DNA of 64,000 nucleotides from Vanilla planifolia (lineage: Eukaryota > Streptophyta > Magnoliopsida > Asparagales > Orchidaceae). Of this stretch, positions 41,221 through 53,836 are shown piece after piece (within the stretch, counting starts at the first letter, position 1; the number at the start of each line of letters is the position of its first letter). The notes beneath the pieces are model-generated. The model saw only the letters and a list, made by a program, of their open reading frames with translations, was not told where the DNA came from and did not search any database. The translations under genes and the position numbers were made by a program. The stretch covers positions 454,001 through 518,000 of the forward strand of contig JAIUJO010000141.1 in the NCBI GenBank assembly GCA_023846275.1, written 5' to 3'.

Positions 41221-41496
41221 GAATGCAAAGCACTAACAACCTATAAATAATTGTTCTAAATAATTTCATAAGGCCAACAACTTACCTCATTCTCTTCTTG
41301 TTCATTAGATGCACTTGATCCATCATCCTTTTCCATTAGTCATATCATTCTATCAACCTTAGTAACTTGCACTCAAAGTAGCTTGAAAAGATGTCTTTTT
41401 CTTCATTACCTTCCTTTTGTCTTCCTCCCTTTAGGTGTCATTAGATTGTAGAAATTATAGTTTAACATGGCCAATTTTGTGAAATTCATACTGTCA
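41221..41496 (-). pseudogene. Gag zinc-knuckle relic and linker
   Basis: Directly after the TGA at 41494-41496, and in the same frame as the gag fragment, the minus strand reads QYEFHKIGHVK (41493-41461). This fits a CCHC zinc knuckle (C-x2-C-x4-H-x4-C) with both first cysteines lost (now Q and F) and the GH kept. The knuckle normally binds the element's RNA in the capsid particle. Basic words (KGRKTKGS) and then an acidic stretch (DGSSASNEQEENEV, about 41330-41290) follow, as is usual in the linker after the knuckle in this lineage. Confidence 0.65.
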
Positions 41497-42090
41497 TGAT
41501 GCCTCCTTATTCTCCCTTCTTCTCTTCTTTTTCCAAAACCTATTTACAAAAAATTTTGCCAAATTTTTAGCTAAACATTTAACATGAAAATTGACCCCTT
41601 CTTCCAAGTCCATGGAAGAGATGGATAACATCTTCAAATCATTTTTGCTAGCTATGAATTCCATTGATTCTTCTTTGTATGCTCCATGTGTCTTCCTTAT
41701 GAAAGCCTCCTCTTCAACTCTTCCATTCACCTCAACCTCAATCATCAATAATTCTCTAAAGAACCTAGCTAATGTGAGCTTGTTTATGTTTTTATTTGCC
41801 CTTATCACCATGGCAAGAGGATCATGCTCTTTGGGTGCCATCCTTTTCAATTCTCTTATGAGATCTATAGTAGAAAAATAAATTCCAAGATATTTTATTT
41901 TGTTAGTGATATTTTTAAAATCTATAAAAGTGTTATTTACAGTTTCTCTTATATTCAATCTAAAGATGTCCTAATCTTAACTAAGAATATTTTTTTGTTC
42001 CTTTACCTTATGAAGTGCCTTTATAAGTTACTTCAAGCTCCTTCCAAACTTCATATGCAATATACAACTTCATTGCTTGATTACATTCAC
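41494..42090 (-). pseudogene. Gag polyprotein relic (UBN2-type), N-terminus missing
   Basis: The longest open piece (41494-41958) codes for about 154 residues. NKIKYLGIYFSTIDLIRELK, then DPLAMVIRANKNINKLTLAR and FFRELLMIEVEV, match the UBN2-type copia Gag pattern (NxLKxLGKxFxxxDLVRKIL, then WDPKVTAIxEAKDLxxLxLEELxGSL). Upstream, in another frame, AMKLYIAYEVWKELEVTYKG (about 42080-42018) matches the AKEIWDxLEVTxEGT segment; three stops and a frame change separate the two. Gag forms the particle that packages element RNA. The sequence ends at about 42090 against satellite DNA, so the N-terminal part of gag, the leader, the primer-binding site and the 5' LTR are absent. The open stretches on the plus strand at 41591-41881 and 41824-42093 are antisense shadows. 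Confidence 0.85.
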
Positions 42091-43734
42091 TAGAGCTCTT
42101 TATCTAATGACATTTTTTTTGTCTTCAATGGACGAAGTCTAGAACTACTACAAAATTGCAAGTTAAGTAAATAAGCATTATAAAATTGTTATTTAAAAAT
42201 ATAGAATATATATTAAAGATAAAATAATTTAAGTTGAAGTACTGTTAGGCTTCCAAATGGAAGTGTTGCAATGGAAACATTTGTAGAAGAGTTTAAATTA
42301 TATAGTAATTTAATCAATTCTAGGGAAAGAATTTGAAGTAATGATTTAAATTATACATGAAATTTACATTCCAAAACACTAAGGAAAGTGTGACAGTATA
42401 AAATCCTTTCTTTGTCAAATTTTGTGTCAATCAAATATTTAATTGGATATGGCTAACAAAGATTTGCTCAAAAAATATTTTAAAATTAATAAAGTGTCTA
42501 GTATTTGAATACCAATGTAAATGAGCAAAAATAATAATAAAGATTTTTTAATATTAATTTAAATATTTATTAAAAAATAAGATATATTTAATTATCGCAA
42601 CAAAATGAAACCAAAGCGATACAAAAGTTAAACACAAGACATTTTTAGTTACATGCAAATATACAAAAATCAAACGAAAAAAATTATGAGAGAAAAATTG
42701 CATGACATAAATTTTGATGGGAAAGTAAACTTCCAAGGCAATGTGGAGATCTAGTGTTATATCATTGATTGTTGGGCTACAAATTGAAAATTCTTATAAA
42801 ATATGCCAAGGATTTAGAAAACAAAATTTTAAAAATATGGAAAAGAATATTTGATTAGAGAGAACTCCTCAAGTTGATCCAACAATATCTTTTTCATCTC
42901 GAGAAGAACTTGTTTAGAATTACTAAAATTTACAAATTAATATGCATAATTTAAAATATATTTATTTTACTTTTAAATAAATAAATATTAAAGCTCAAAT
43001 ATGTTGAATTTAAGAAATAATGTGTAATAAAAAAAATTATATAAAGGTCACATAAGTGGGGCACTGAAATTTTAATTTTAAATAATAAAATAGTAGCAAA
43101 AGATTTTTAGAAATGAAATTAATTGTACATCAAATTCATATTACAATATACTAACGAGTTCAAGTGTAATATTCGATATCATCCAGTTATATTCAAATCA
43201 AAATGTTTCATAAAGTAGGTCAAAAATATAAACAAAAATTTTAAAAAATTATAATAAAGTTACATGGATGGAACTCATTAAGAGAGTCTAACAATGTTAG
43301 CATTTTCTGCACTAAACAATGTTTAGAATTAATGTAATTTAATAAATGAAATAAGCATAAATATAATAAATTTTTATTTTAAATAAGGTGAGAAATATAT
43401 CAAAGTTGAAATGAAATAAATGGAAAAAATATAACAAAACCATTATAAAGCAGTTAAATCACACATGAAATGAGATATAGAGCTACATAAAAATATAACC
43501 CATTCAGAGTAAAATTTTTTAGGAAATGAGATAAACTTTAAAGGAACTTTGGATTGTGAGTTGTGGAATTTAAAATATATTATCATAGATAATCATATCA
43601 TGTAGGAATCAAAATATCTGATAAAACTTGCTAAAATTTAATAAAATAAATTATATAAAAAATATAAAATTGAATGCTTAATTTGGTAAAATTAATCAAG
43701 ATGAGCCCATGAACATCAATTTCATCAATACCAT
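42091..43734 (-). repeat. Satellite block D, first part, reverse
   Basis: Reverse-orientation monomers begin right after gag with cactagagctctttatctaa then tgacattttttttgtcttca, a K2 variant. Reversed K1 boxes lie near 42395, 42757, 43168 and 43580, spaced about 360-410 bp. Typical words are aaataagcattataaaattg near 42170 and aactaaggaaagtgtgacag near 42380. The last unit stops in the K2 region (aacatcaatttcatcaat near 43725), where an unrelated island starts. No gene is seen. Confidence 0.82.
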
Positions 43735-44290
43735 GATGTATTATTGACGTTTAGCCATGATTCTTTTTTTGATAGCAACAAATCTTAGGTATTTCTATTA
43801 AAATTACTAGAATGAAATTTTGGAATTGAGATAACTTATGAAGAAGATCAACATATTTCAAGTCTCTTGGTGATCATCTTAGTTTGAATGGAAACCACAA
43901 AAAGATATATTTTGAAATTAATTTTTTGTATTTTAGTTCTACTTTAGTCAAAATATTTGACTTCATATAATTATTTATTAAAAGATGTAAGAATTAAATT
44001 TTATTTAATTTACTCAACTTAAAAAAATATTTTTTTTGCAAAAAGTAATTTATAATGGTAAAACTTAATTAGTAAAATTATATTAACTAAAGTTAATAAT
44101 AAAAGAATAATTTCCTATGAGTAATAAAAAAACAAGTGTATAAAAAGAACCTTAAACATGTTGCCAGTTGTAAAAAGGTAAAGAATTGAAGTCCCGAAAA
44201 ATATTAACAATTTTTGGTAACTCTAAACAATCTTTGATAGGTTGTCATATCGGGGTATTGCTCCTTTATCTGTATATAAAATATTTAAAA
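43735..44290. other. Unclassified non-satellite island (about 555 bp)
   Basis: The satellite vocabulary stops in a K2 region near 43730 and resumes near 44291 (aattgtaatgtc, then aaatatggtatgaat, a K1 and post-K1 context). About 250 bp of monomer is missing at the site. The island has words not seen elsewhere in the window, such as gtcatatcggggtattgctc (44243-44262), aagtcccgaaaaatatt and catgttgccagttgt. No LTR-like TG...CA pair with a target duplication, terminal inverted repeat or poly-A tail could be established. On the minus strand a short frame reads TDKGAIPRYDNLSKIV, stop, SYQKLLIFFGTSILYLF; I do not recognise it as a protein. It may be a solo LTR, a DNA-transposon relic or filler DNA. 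Confidence 0.6.
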
Positions 44291-47096
44291 TTGTAATGTC
44301 AATTAATTTATTATTAAATATGGTATGAATTAGAAAGCCCCCTAAAGTATCCAAAATATTAAAAAATAAAATATTTCAAAATATTAAAATGAATATTTAA
44401 GATGGTCAAGCTTGTTCAGATGAGTTCAACATCAGTTTTTTATTCTTGATGATGCCTCATTTGCACTTTCTCATAATTAATTAACTGAACAAACATTAAT
44501 ATTTATAAATTTTTTAAAAAATATTAAGGAAATATTTATTAAAGTTCAAATGAGAAAAATTTAATTAATGTAACATGCCAAAATTAAAGCGATGTAAGGT
44601 TCACATGTAAGAAAATTTTTATTTAGACAGTAATATATCTAAATCAAAGAAAAAACTAAAAGAAATACCATAACTTGTACGTGAAAGTTGCATTCTGATA
44701 CTAAGTTGAATAATCGTAACATGCACAATAATCATTTTCAGAATGAACAAAAATGACACCTAGAGCCTAAAAAATCTTTAGAAAATAAAATGTTTAAAAC
44801 TATAAAAAAGAATATTCAATTGGATATAGGTCTTGGAGATGAGTTCAACCAAGTTTGTTTCATCTTAATCATCTTGTTTCAATTTACAATGAATTGCCAA
44901 TGTAAAGAATCACAAATAATAACACATCATTCTCTTAATATTAAGTAAATATATATTAAAACTAAAGATAATTTATGTTTAGTTAATGTAATATACGAAA
45001 ATTAAAATTAAAAAGCATACTTTTTTTATTTAGAGTTACTTAGTAATCAAACAAACTAGACAATAAAATTTGAAAAAAAACAAATAAATTGTACAAGAAA
45101 GTTTCTTTTCATGATACTAAAGAGAATAAACATAACTCCCTCGATAATGAAACCATGCAGAAATGGAAAGGACTCATACATTATATCAAAACAATAAAAA
45201 AGGAAATATTTAAAATTAAAAGAGTTGTTTTCTAAATGGATAAAGATTATCCAGATGAGCCCAATAGTGTTTGGTTCATCTAGAATTAGTTAGAATTACA
45301 ATAATAAATAATCAAAATTAACTATTAATTATTATTTTAATTTTCACTAAAATATTTTGAAGCTCAAATGAGATAAATCAAAGTAATGTGATATAACAAA
45401 ATTTAATTGATATAAAGGTGATATAACATGGGACATAGAGATTCATTATACATTTCTAATTTAAAGGAAAAATTTTAAAAAAGTAAGATAAGTTGCATAT
45501 GAAAGTTGATTTCAAAGATAGTTAGGACATCAAGAGTAACATCCTTGATCATCAAATAATGTTGAAATCTAAATGTCTAGTTGAATGTGAAAAACTTTTA
45601 GAAATAAAATATTTTAAAAAATAAAAATGCATATTTAAATATATATTAGCTTGTTAACAGAAGTCATGTGATGTTTAATTTTTTTTAAATGACCTCTTTT
45701 GTAATTGTTTGGAATTACAATATTAATTAAGAAGTAATAATGATAAATTATAATGTCATGTATATAATTATATTAAATTGTAAAAAATTTATAATGAATA
45801 AATGTAATATAAACTAATCAAAGTAATGTATAAGTCACAAGAGGGGTGTTTTATTATTGCATAATAATATAATAAAATAAAATAAAAAATTTGAAGAAAT
45901 AAGATGAATTACATAGGAGAGTCATATTCTATTGAGTTCATCACGTGTAACATTTTTGATTGACAAATCAAGTGCAAATTTAAAATTCTTGTAAAGCATT
46001 AACACATTATAGGAAATAAGATTTTGAAAACTATAAAAATGAATAAGAAATAGTACATAGCATATAAACATACAAAAAATTTGTTTAGAGTTGATTAGAC
46101 ATCACCTAGAATTACCATTAATTATAAAATTTAAAAAGAATAAATAACAACAATTGTTATTTTTATATTAAATAAATTTATATTATGGTTAAAATTAAAT
46201 AAATTAAAGATATATAATACTACAAAATAAAGGTGACATAAATGTCTCATGAGGTAATTTATAATTGTAAACTAATATGACCAAGTCAAGGCAAAACATG
46301 GTCAAAATTACTTAAAGTTTACAAGAAAGTTGAGTTCCGTAATACTAAGGTTGACAAGTATAACATTTTGGATCCACAAATGGGACCAATAAAACATGTC
46401 TTATTAAATGTCCTAAACCAACAAATGGGATAGAGCTTATCTAAATTTTTATCTTTAGAATTGCTATGAATCATTGAAGTAAATCAATATAAATAACAAT
46501 AAAATGTAATTTTAAAATTAAGTAAACATGTATCAAAGTTGAAATGAGTTTAATTGTAGAAAGGTAATATAACAAATACTAATATATGTAATGGTACTAT
46601 AATAGGATAATTAGAGTTTCAATGTATTTTAATAGAGTCAAAGTAGAAAATTTGAGAGATATGAAAAGTTGTTCTTTAAACTTCCATTCTAAGGTACGAA
46701 ACAGATTGAGTGTATTATCATTGAATGTCAAATCTAGAACAAACTAAAGTGTCTGGTAAAGTATGGCAAATGATTAGAAAAGTAAATATTTAAGAATATT
46801 GAAAAGCATTTTTACATTGATAGAGCTTGCCATGATGAGTCAAATAACATTTGTTTCTTCTTGATAAGACTTTGAATGATATTATTATGTTTACCAAAGT
46901 ATAGAAACATAAATAATAAGAAATTGAATAATCCTAATAGAACATGAGTAAACTGATGTAAAGGCCACATGGGAAGAGATATAGACTTATATAGAAATAT
47001 AATTAAAAAAAAATAAGAAATTTCATGAAATGGCGAAAAGTGTGCATAAATGTTCCATTCAAAGATGCTATGGTGATCAAGTTTGACATCCTCAAT
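44291..47096 (-). repeat. Satellite block D, second part, reverse
   Basis: Reverse-orientation monomers with K1 boxes near 44712, 45135, 45543, 45952, 46358, 46712 and 47090, spaced about 355-425 bp. A well-kept K1 reads gagtaacatccttgatcatc near 45533. A clear K2 dyad is agatga at 45253-45258 with tcatct at 45276-45281. The block ends at about 47096 just after gacatcctcaat, inside K1, where orientation switches again. No gene is seen. Confidence 0.83.
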
Positions 47097-47135
47097 AGGT
47101 GTTCATCACTTTTTTTTCTATAGTTTAATTTTAAA
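47097..47135. other. Filler at a satellite orientation switch
   Basis: About 40 bp (beginning aggtgttcatcac, then T-rich) between the last reverse K1 words and the first forward words that can be placed (attttagtgattttaattaa, equivalent to the ttttggtaattcatagtaat segment). It is too short and AT-rich to assign to either side. It may be filler added during end joining or simply an unalignable satellite remnant. Confidence 0.4.
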
Positions 47136-50100
47136 AATTTTAGTGATTTTAATTAAAGATTGATCAAAGTAAAACATAAGTTGTTGTACTCATCTCAAAG
47201 AGATTTATAAAATTAAATATTTATTTATGTATATACTTTTTGCTAACTACTTTTTTTAAATATTCTAGCTTGCTTTAAATGACACTTTCATATGTGCCCA
47301 ATTAGCAGAATGAGAATGTTTGAAATAATCTTCATAGTATCTTAGATAACATCTTTCCAATAAAAGTTTCTTATTTTACAAAGTTTTCTATTTGATTTGG
47401 TTAAGATAAATCCCAATCTCTTCTTGTGAGTCCTTTACATCCTTTTTATTAGGTTAAATTATATTGATTCAATTTATGTCATTCAACCTTAATATATGTC
47501 TAGTTTTTATTAAAGTAACAATTTTTCTTTATTAATGTTTATTAACATTTGTAATTATTCACAATAATTGTAGAAAAACAAATGTTGTTTAACTCTAGTT
47601 GATGAGCCATATCTTATTAAATATCCATTTTTATATTTTTCTTAACATTTTGCTTTCGATGGTTTTAAAGTTGTTGCACTCAATCTATTTAATATGTTGG
47701 ATTCCATCTCTTTAAAAATGTTTATCTCATTTCTTAAAATTGTTCACTTTTACTTGGTTATATTTTTATCAAACTCTAGTTTTATTTTTATATGACCTCA
47801 AGATATTCTTATTTTATTATATTATATTAGTTTGATTTATCTCATTTAAAATTTTATTTATTTACTTAGTATTGAATAAGTAATTTATTGTAATTTATGA
47901 TAAATTACTATTGTAATTGTTAGTGATTTTGAAAGATATATAATGAGGATGAAACAATTGTAATAAATCTCGTTTAGACAACCTCTATCAAATTAAAAAT
48001 TTAATTTTATACTCTTAAATTATTTTTTTAACATTTTTTACTTGTTTTATTAAGCATTTTACTTTAAACTTTATTTGATCATCAATGATGTTACACTTTA
48101 TCTCTTTAGCATCTACGAATGCAATAATCCCATACATTTTACCTCATTCCTTTTAATTGCTTGGTTAGTGTATTTTTCTCTAACTCTCTTATCATCAAAC
48201 AATTACACTGCTTGGATCTCATTCTACTATATTCCATCAACTTATCTTTATTTCTTTATTTATTTTTATTTGCTAAACCATAATGTAATAGTTTATACAT
48301 ATTTGTGCTTAATTTAGTAGTTTATTGTAATTTCAAACGAGGTCCAATCGAAATGAAAACTAACATTTTTTTACCTATCTTAGTGAGTTGTATCTTATTA
48401 AGAATTTATTTTATTTTTTAAATATTGTTTCTGATGGTTCTACTTATGTTTTATGAGACATTTTTTTTGTAACTAATTTGATGATTTAGGATGTTAATTT
48501 TAATTTTTTAGTATCTTGAATGCAATGTTTGGACAAAATTTATGTCATTTCTTAATAGTTTTTTCTTAGATTAAGGTATTTTACTATGTAACTCTATATC
48601 TTTTGTTATGTGACATTTATAATGCGTTATTTTTGTTGCATTATATTAATTCAATTTATCTGAATTCAATTTTATTATGTCATTTTAATATTAAAATATC
48701 GATATTTTATTTTTTATTTTTACATACTATGTAATTAATAGAAATTTCAAATAATGTCGGTTGGAGATAAAATACATGTCGTTTGACTAATGTCTATGGT
48801 CTATAATCAATTAACTAAACATTTTAGTATTTTTCAATTATTCGATTTGTTATGGTTTGGGCATGCTTCACTAGACATTTTTGTTTGTATTTCGATTTAT
48901 AGATGAAACTTCTTAATATTTTGCAGTACTACTTTTCCCTAAAATCTATCTTATTTGATATAGTTTTTTTTCTTTGATTTCTTTTTTTAACTATATAACT
49001 ATTAATCTAATATTATGTGACCATTAGTTTGTACTAGTTAGATTTTATTACTTTGCTTCAATTGATATCATTTCAATATTAACTTATATTAGATAAATAT
49101 AAAATTGAAAGTTATTTTTTTATTTGCTTAATTAATTTTGTAATTTGTAATAATTTCAAGCTAAGTCTAATCAAGATGTAGCATACATGATTGTACTCAT
49201 CTTAATGAGCTATATTATATTAGATAATCCTTTTAACATTTTCCAAGTCATATTTTCTTCAGCTTTGGCATCTTTTTTGACGCATTTTTATTCATACCTA
49301 AAATAATGATCTAGATTATTCCAGTCAATATCCTTAATGTCTTGGAATTTAATTTTCTCATATAATTTACGACAGGGAAAATTTTCAAATTTTTTCTTTG
49401 ATTTGATTATATTTCTAAGTAACTCTAAACCGCCTCACCTCTGATCATTACATTGCTTCAGTTTGATTACATGAAATTGCTTCAATTTATCTAATTTTAG
49501 CATTATTTAATATTTCATAAATATTAAAATATAATGCCTTTTATTTATGCTTCTCTTCTTTGTTAGCTCATAATAATTTAAAACACAGTAGATAAGAAAG
49601 AAACAAAAGTCGTTACACTCATCTTGACGATTCCTTCAAAATAAATATTTATTTTTATATTTTTCAATATTTTACTTTATTAGGTTTTGGCATGCCATAT
49701 ATGCTATTTTTATTTGTACCTAATTTTATTATGGTGGATGTTATACTAGATCATCTTGAAATCCTTAAATACAATTTTATTATTTGTCCAAAGTTTTCAC
49801 TAAAATTTGTTCTAGGTAAACCTAATTCTCCTCTAATGTGCCCATCATATCACTTTTATTTGATTATATTATATTTGATTTATTTTTCTATCATTTCAAC
49901 TTTATTATATATCTACTATGGTTAAAACAATAATTTATCATTATTTTTGTTCAATTAGTTTTGTAATTTTTAGCAGTTCAACATATTATCTATTGAGGAC
50001 TAAAGAAATGTAATAGGAGTCATCTTGATCAGCTATACAAAATTTAATAGTCATCTTCATGTTTTAACAATTCTTTTAGAGATTTTTCCAAGTTTTACAT

Positions 50101-53100
50101 GATATTTTGATATGTACATTATGTTTTGATTTTGTTATATATCTATGAAACTAAAACTCCATATTTGTGCCACTTCCATGTTTTTTAATTTTGTCATATC
50201 ACATGCTTCTAGTTTGTCTCATTTTAGTTGAAATATATATTTTCTTGTTATTAAAATCATGCATTATTTCTTTACGTCTAATTATTTTTTTAATTCAAAT
50301 AACTCCTAATGAGATTAAACATAGATAAGAAAATTTTTAAATTTTTTTTAATACTTTTAAATATTTAATTTATTATTATTTTTACATGTTTTGTGAGGCA
50401 ATTCATTTCATAGCTAATTTGATGATGAAGTATGCTAGATTAAAATTAGATAACTTGATTTCTTCAAATTGTTTTGGCTTGATTTGGATATATTTTTATG
50501 TAACTCTCAATCAACTTGCTTCTGACCTTTACATTGCTCAAATTTGATCATATTTTTATGTAATCTTGTTTCAAATTTTTCTTGATTTCTTAAAATTCTT
50601 TTCGCTTGATTTGGGCATATTTCTATGTTACACTATCTTTCTTCTCTTATGACCAATACATTATTTTTATTTTGTTCTATACATTTGCTTTAATTTATCT
50701 CATTTGAACATTATTATATAATTACTTAATTCTAAAATAATAATATATTCTAATTTAGGCATATTTATTTTGTTTAATTTTTAGAAATTTAAACTACGAA
50801 AAAGTTGGACTTGTGTCAATGAGCGAAACTAATTAAATATTATTTTAATGTTTTAAAATATTTTACTTTTAAAGAGTTTTCCATATTTTATTAGATATTT
50901 TTCTTAATTCGACTATGGCAGATCGACAATAATGCCTTCTACCATCTTGGTGTTTCGGACTATAACTTTGTTACATAATTTATAAGTTTTTGTAAAATTT
51001 ATAAGCATTAATTTTCTTATATCATTATGTTGCTCTGTTCCCTCATCATGCGCCTTATGCAATGCCTTGATTTAGTCATATGACATCTTTTCAATTTATT
51101 TAATTTTACGATTAATATCTACTTAGAATAAAAATTATAATATATTTTTATTTATTTTTTTTTGACATTTATAATTTCTAGTAATTCTAAATGAGTCTTG
51201 ATATAGATAAAATAAACGTCATTAGACTCATCTGAAAGTGCTACAAATAATAAAATTTTAATTTTTACGTTTCTCTATATATTATGTTTTTGGCACATTA
51301 AACTGGACATTTTTATTTTTATTTGATTTGATGATAAAGGAAATGGAGTTGACCCTCTTTATTATCTCAAAACACATCTTTCCCTTTCAATTTATGTCAT
51401 TTCTTAAATTTTTTTCCCTCGTTTGGTGACATTACAATGTAACTCTAATTCTATTATTATTTTACCATCACTTCTCAAGGACATAGTTTTATTAATTTTT
51501 TTTAATTTTCTTGTTTTTCGTTTAATAAATATTTCCTTAGTATTATAATAATAGTTTTTATGTTTTATGGTTATTTACTTTTGAATTTATAGTGCCCAAT
51601 TAAGGTTCAAGCAAGGCAAATTATATTTCATTGTTCTTGACACAATGAGTAAAATCATGTTAAAAATTCTCTTTCATATTTTAAAATATATTTGTTATTT
51701 TGGAGCAAAACATTTTAATTTTTTCATGATTTGGTAATCTAGAAAGTTGGAATTGAACTTCATTAGTAATTTTGAAACAAATGTTTTTGTACACTTTATC
51801 TCTTCTTTTAAAATTAGTTTGCTTTAATTGGTTTTTATTTTTATGTAACTCTAAATGTCTTTTTACATGACCTTTACATTGCTTTGAATTGGTTGTGTTA
51901 TATTCATTTAATTTATATCCCTTAAGATTTAATATATTTATTCTTAATATTGAAACAATGTTATACTTTTATTTATTTTTAATTAATGTTTAATTAATTT
52001 CATAATTGCTAGTAATTCTTAACAAGGTATGATTGATACGAAATAACATTTGCCTAACCTTGACATGATTAATCTAATTAAATATTTGTTTTTATATTTT
52101 GAAAAAATTAGTTTCTAATTTTTTGTGTTCTTTCAAAAGCATTTTAATTCACACATTGTTTGATGGTCAAGGATATTACACTGCATCCCCTGAACATTTT
52201 GTTGAGAGCCTTCACAATGAAATTTACAATATTTCTTCATGGTTTTTGCAACGATTTTCTTATATGACATTGAAACTTTAATTCTCCTCACATGTGACCT
52301 CTTAAACATTACATTGATTTTGTTATAGTGCTTTGTTTTTTTTTTTATATTAGCCTATTTGCATGTTTACATAACATTATATTATAATTTTTTTAATTAT
52401 TTTGTATATGTATTTCAATATTTCTTATTAAATTCAAAAACATTCCAATCAAATTAAATCAAAGCAACTCAATTCACCTTTAAAAATTCCATCAAATTAA
52501 ATTTTCATTTCTATAATTCATAATATTAACTTTTCTATGGTTTTGACACACTTTTTTGGGTATTTAAATTCTTACAAAGTTTTACGACAATGGATGTTGG
52601 AGTCGACCCACTTAGGACCTTGTCAAGCAACTTGCCCACAATATTTATCTCGTTTCACCAAACATTTCATCTTACTTTTGTTAATGTAAATCTAAATCTC
52701 TTTTCGTATGAGTTTTATTGCTTTTAATTTTTTATTTTACATTGCTTGATTTTACCTTTTTATGGGTTTTATATATATATACATACTATTAAAAAAAACT
52801 TACTATTATTTTATTAATTAGTTTGCTTATACATTGTAATTCCAATCGACGTCGAATCAAGATTAAAAAAATGACATTTGTCATGTGAATAAGCTTATCC
52901 AAAAAATAAAATTCATTTTTATCTTTTTAAATGATATCTTTTTTACTATTTTAACATGCTATACTATTTTTTTTTATTTGTACTGCACTATGTGATCGAG
53001 AATGTTACAGTCGATTTGCTTAATATCCTAGAATGTGACTACCCTATAAAGTTTATCTAATTTCTTCAATTTTTGTACTCTTATTTTGTTTTGGTTATAT

Positions 53101-53836
53101 GAAATTCTTATTCTACTCAAATATAAATTTAAGATTTTTTTATGTTGTTAAATTACTTTGCATCATTTTATATAATTTTGGCATCAATAAAAGTCTTTTG
53201 GACAATGATAAAATAATTTATGGATTATTTATTGTTATTTTTATTGGTATTTGACTTATATTCCAAGCGAGTTTCTATGGAGATGAAACAAATATCGTTA
53301 TATTATTTTACATGAGTTCAATCTAAATAAATGTAACCTGTATGTCTTTAAAAAAAATTTTTTTTTTATACAATTCTTATTAGTCATTTATTTCATACTT
53401 TTTTTGATGATATAGGATATTATACTTGATCTAGTTGTTATCTTGGAATATGACTTTCTTATACATTTATCGAATTTTTTTAGATTTTTCTCTTTGATTT
53501 AAATTTACTACCAAGTAACTTTAATTCTTTGATCATATAATTGTTATATTAGTTTGATTTAGATATGTTATACTAATTGAATTTATCTCATTCTAACTTT
53601 ATTATATATTTAGGTAATATTAGAGAAATAATTTGACCTTATTTATACTTAGTAACTATAGTACATCATTGTCATCCCGTATGACAACTGATCAAAAGAA
53701 GCGAAAATGTCATTAGTCTCGTCATAATGAGCCACACAAAATTAAATAGTCATTTTAATATTTCTTAAAATTTTCATTTTATAGTATTTTTGCATTTTTA
53801 TAAGAAATTCCAATTATTCCAAATTTGAAGATTGAT

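Larger units (their letters stand above)
37263..42090 (-). mobile_element. Decayed, 5'-truncated Ty1/copia retrotransposon (SIRE/Maximus-like)
   Basis: Read on the minus strand, the interval holds, in Ty1/copia order: gag (42090-41497), a zinc-knuckle relic, protease and pre-integrase regions, integrase, reverse transcriptase, RNase H, a polypurine tract and one probable LTR. Integrase preceding reverse transcriptase is diagnostic of copia rather than gypsy. The RNase H words (LISWSSGKQSTIALLTT, GAQLLWLRQK) and the reverse-transcriptase words (KPVDQILYSGHLGS, YLTASRLDILFGACLCARF) resemble the plant SIRE/Maximus lineage. Stops and frameshifts occur throughout and the central reverse transcriptase is missing, so the element is dead. 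There is no 5' LTR or primer-binding site: gag is cut directly against satellite DNA near 42090. The satellite is forward on the left and reverse on the right. Base composition is visibly richer in G and C than the satellite. Confidence 0.9.

Noticed and set aside
41591..41881. 96-codon open stretch on the plus strand (and 41824-42093)
   Set aside because: Antisense to the gag relic, whose minus-strand translation has clear copia Gag motifs.
41960..42160. A 5' LTR or tRNA primer-binding site to the right of gag
   Set aside because: Gag-like translation continues to about 42085 and satellite words start by about 42095; no tggtatcagagc-type site or second copy of the left LTR is present.
44140..44280. 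Possible gene fragment on the minus strand of the island
   Set aside because: The frame is broken by a stop after about 18 codons and the peptide is not recognised; recorded only as an observation.
43735..44290. Calling the island a solo LTR
   Set aside because: No convincing TG...CA ends, target-site duplication or related full element could be seen in the window.
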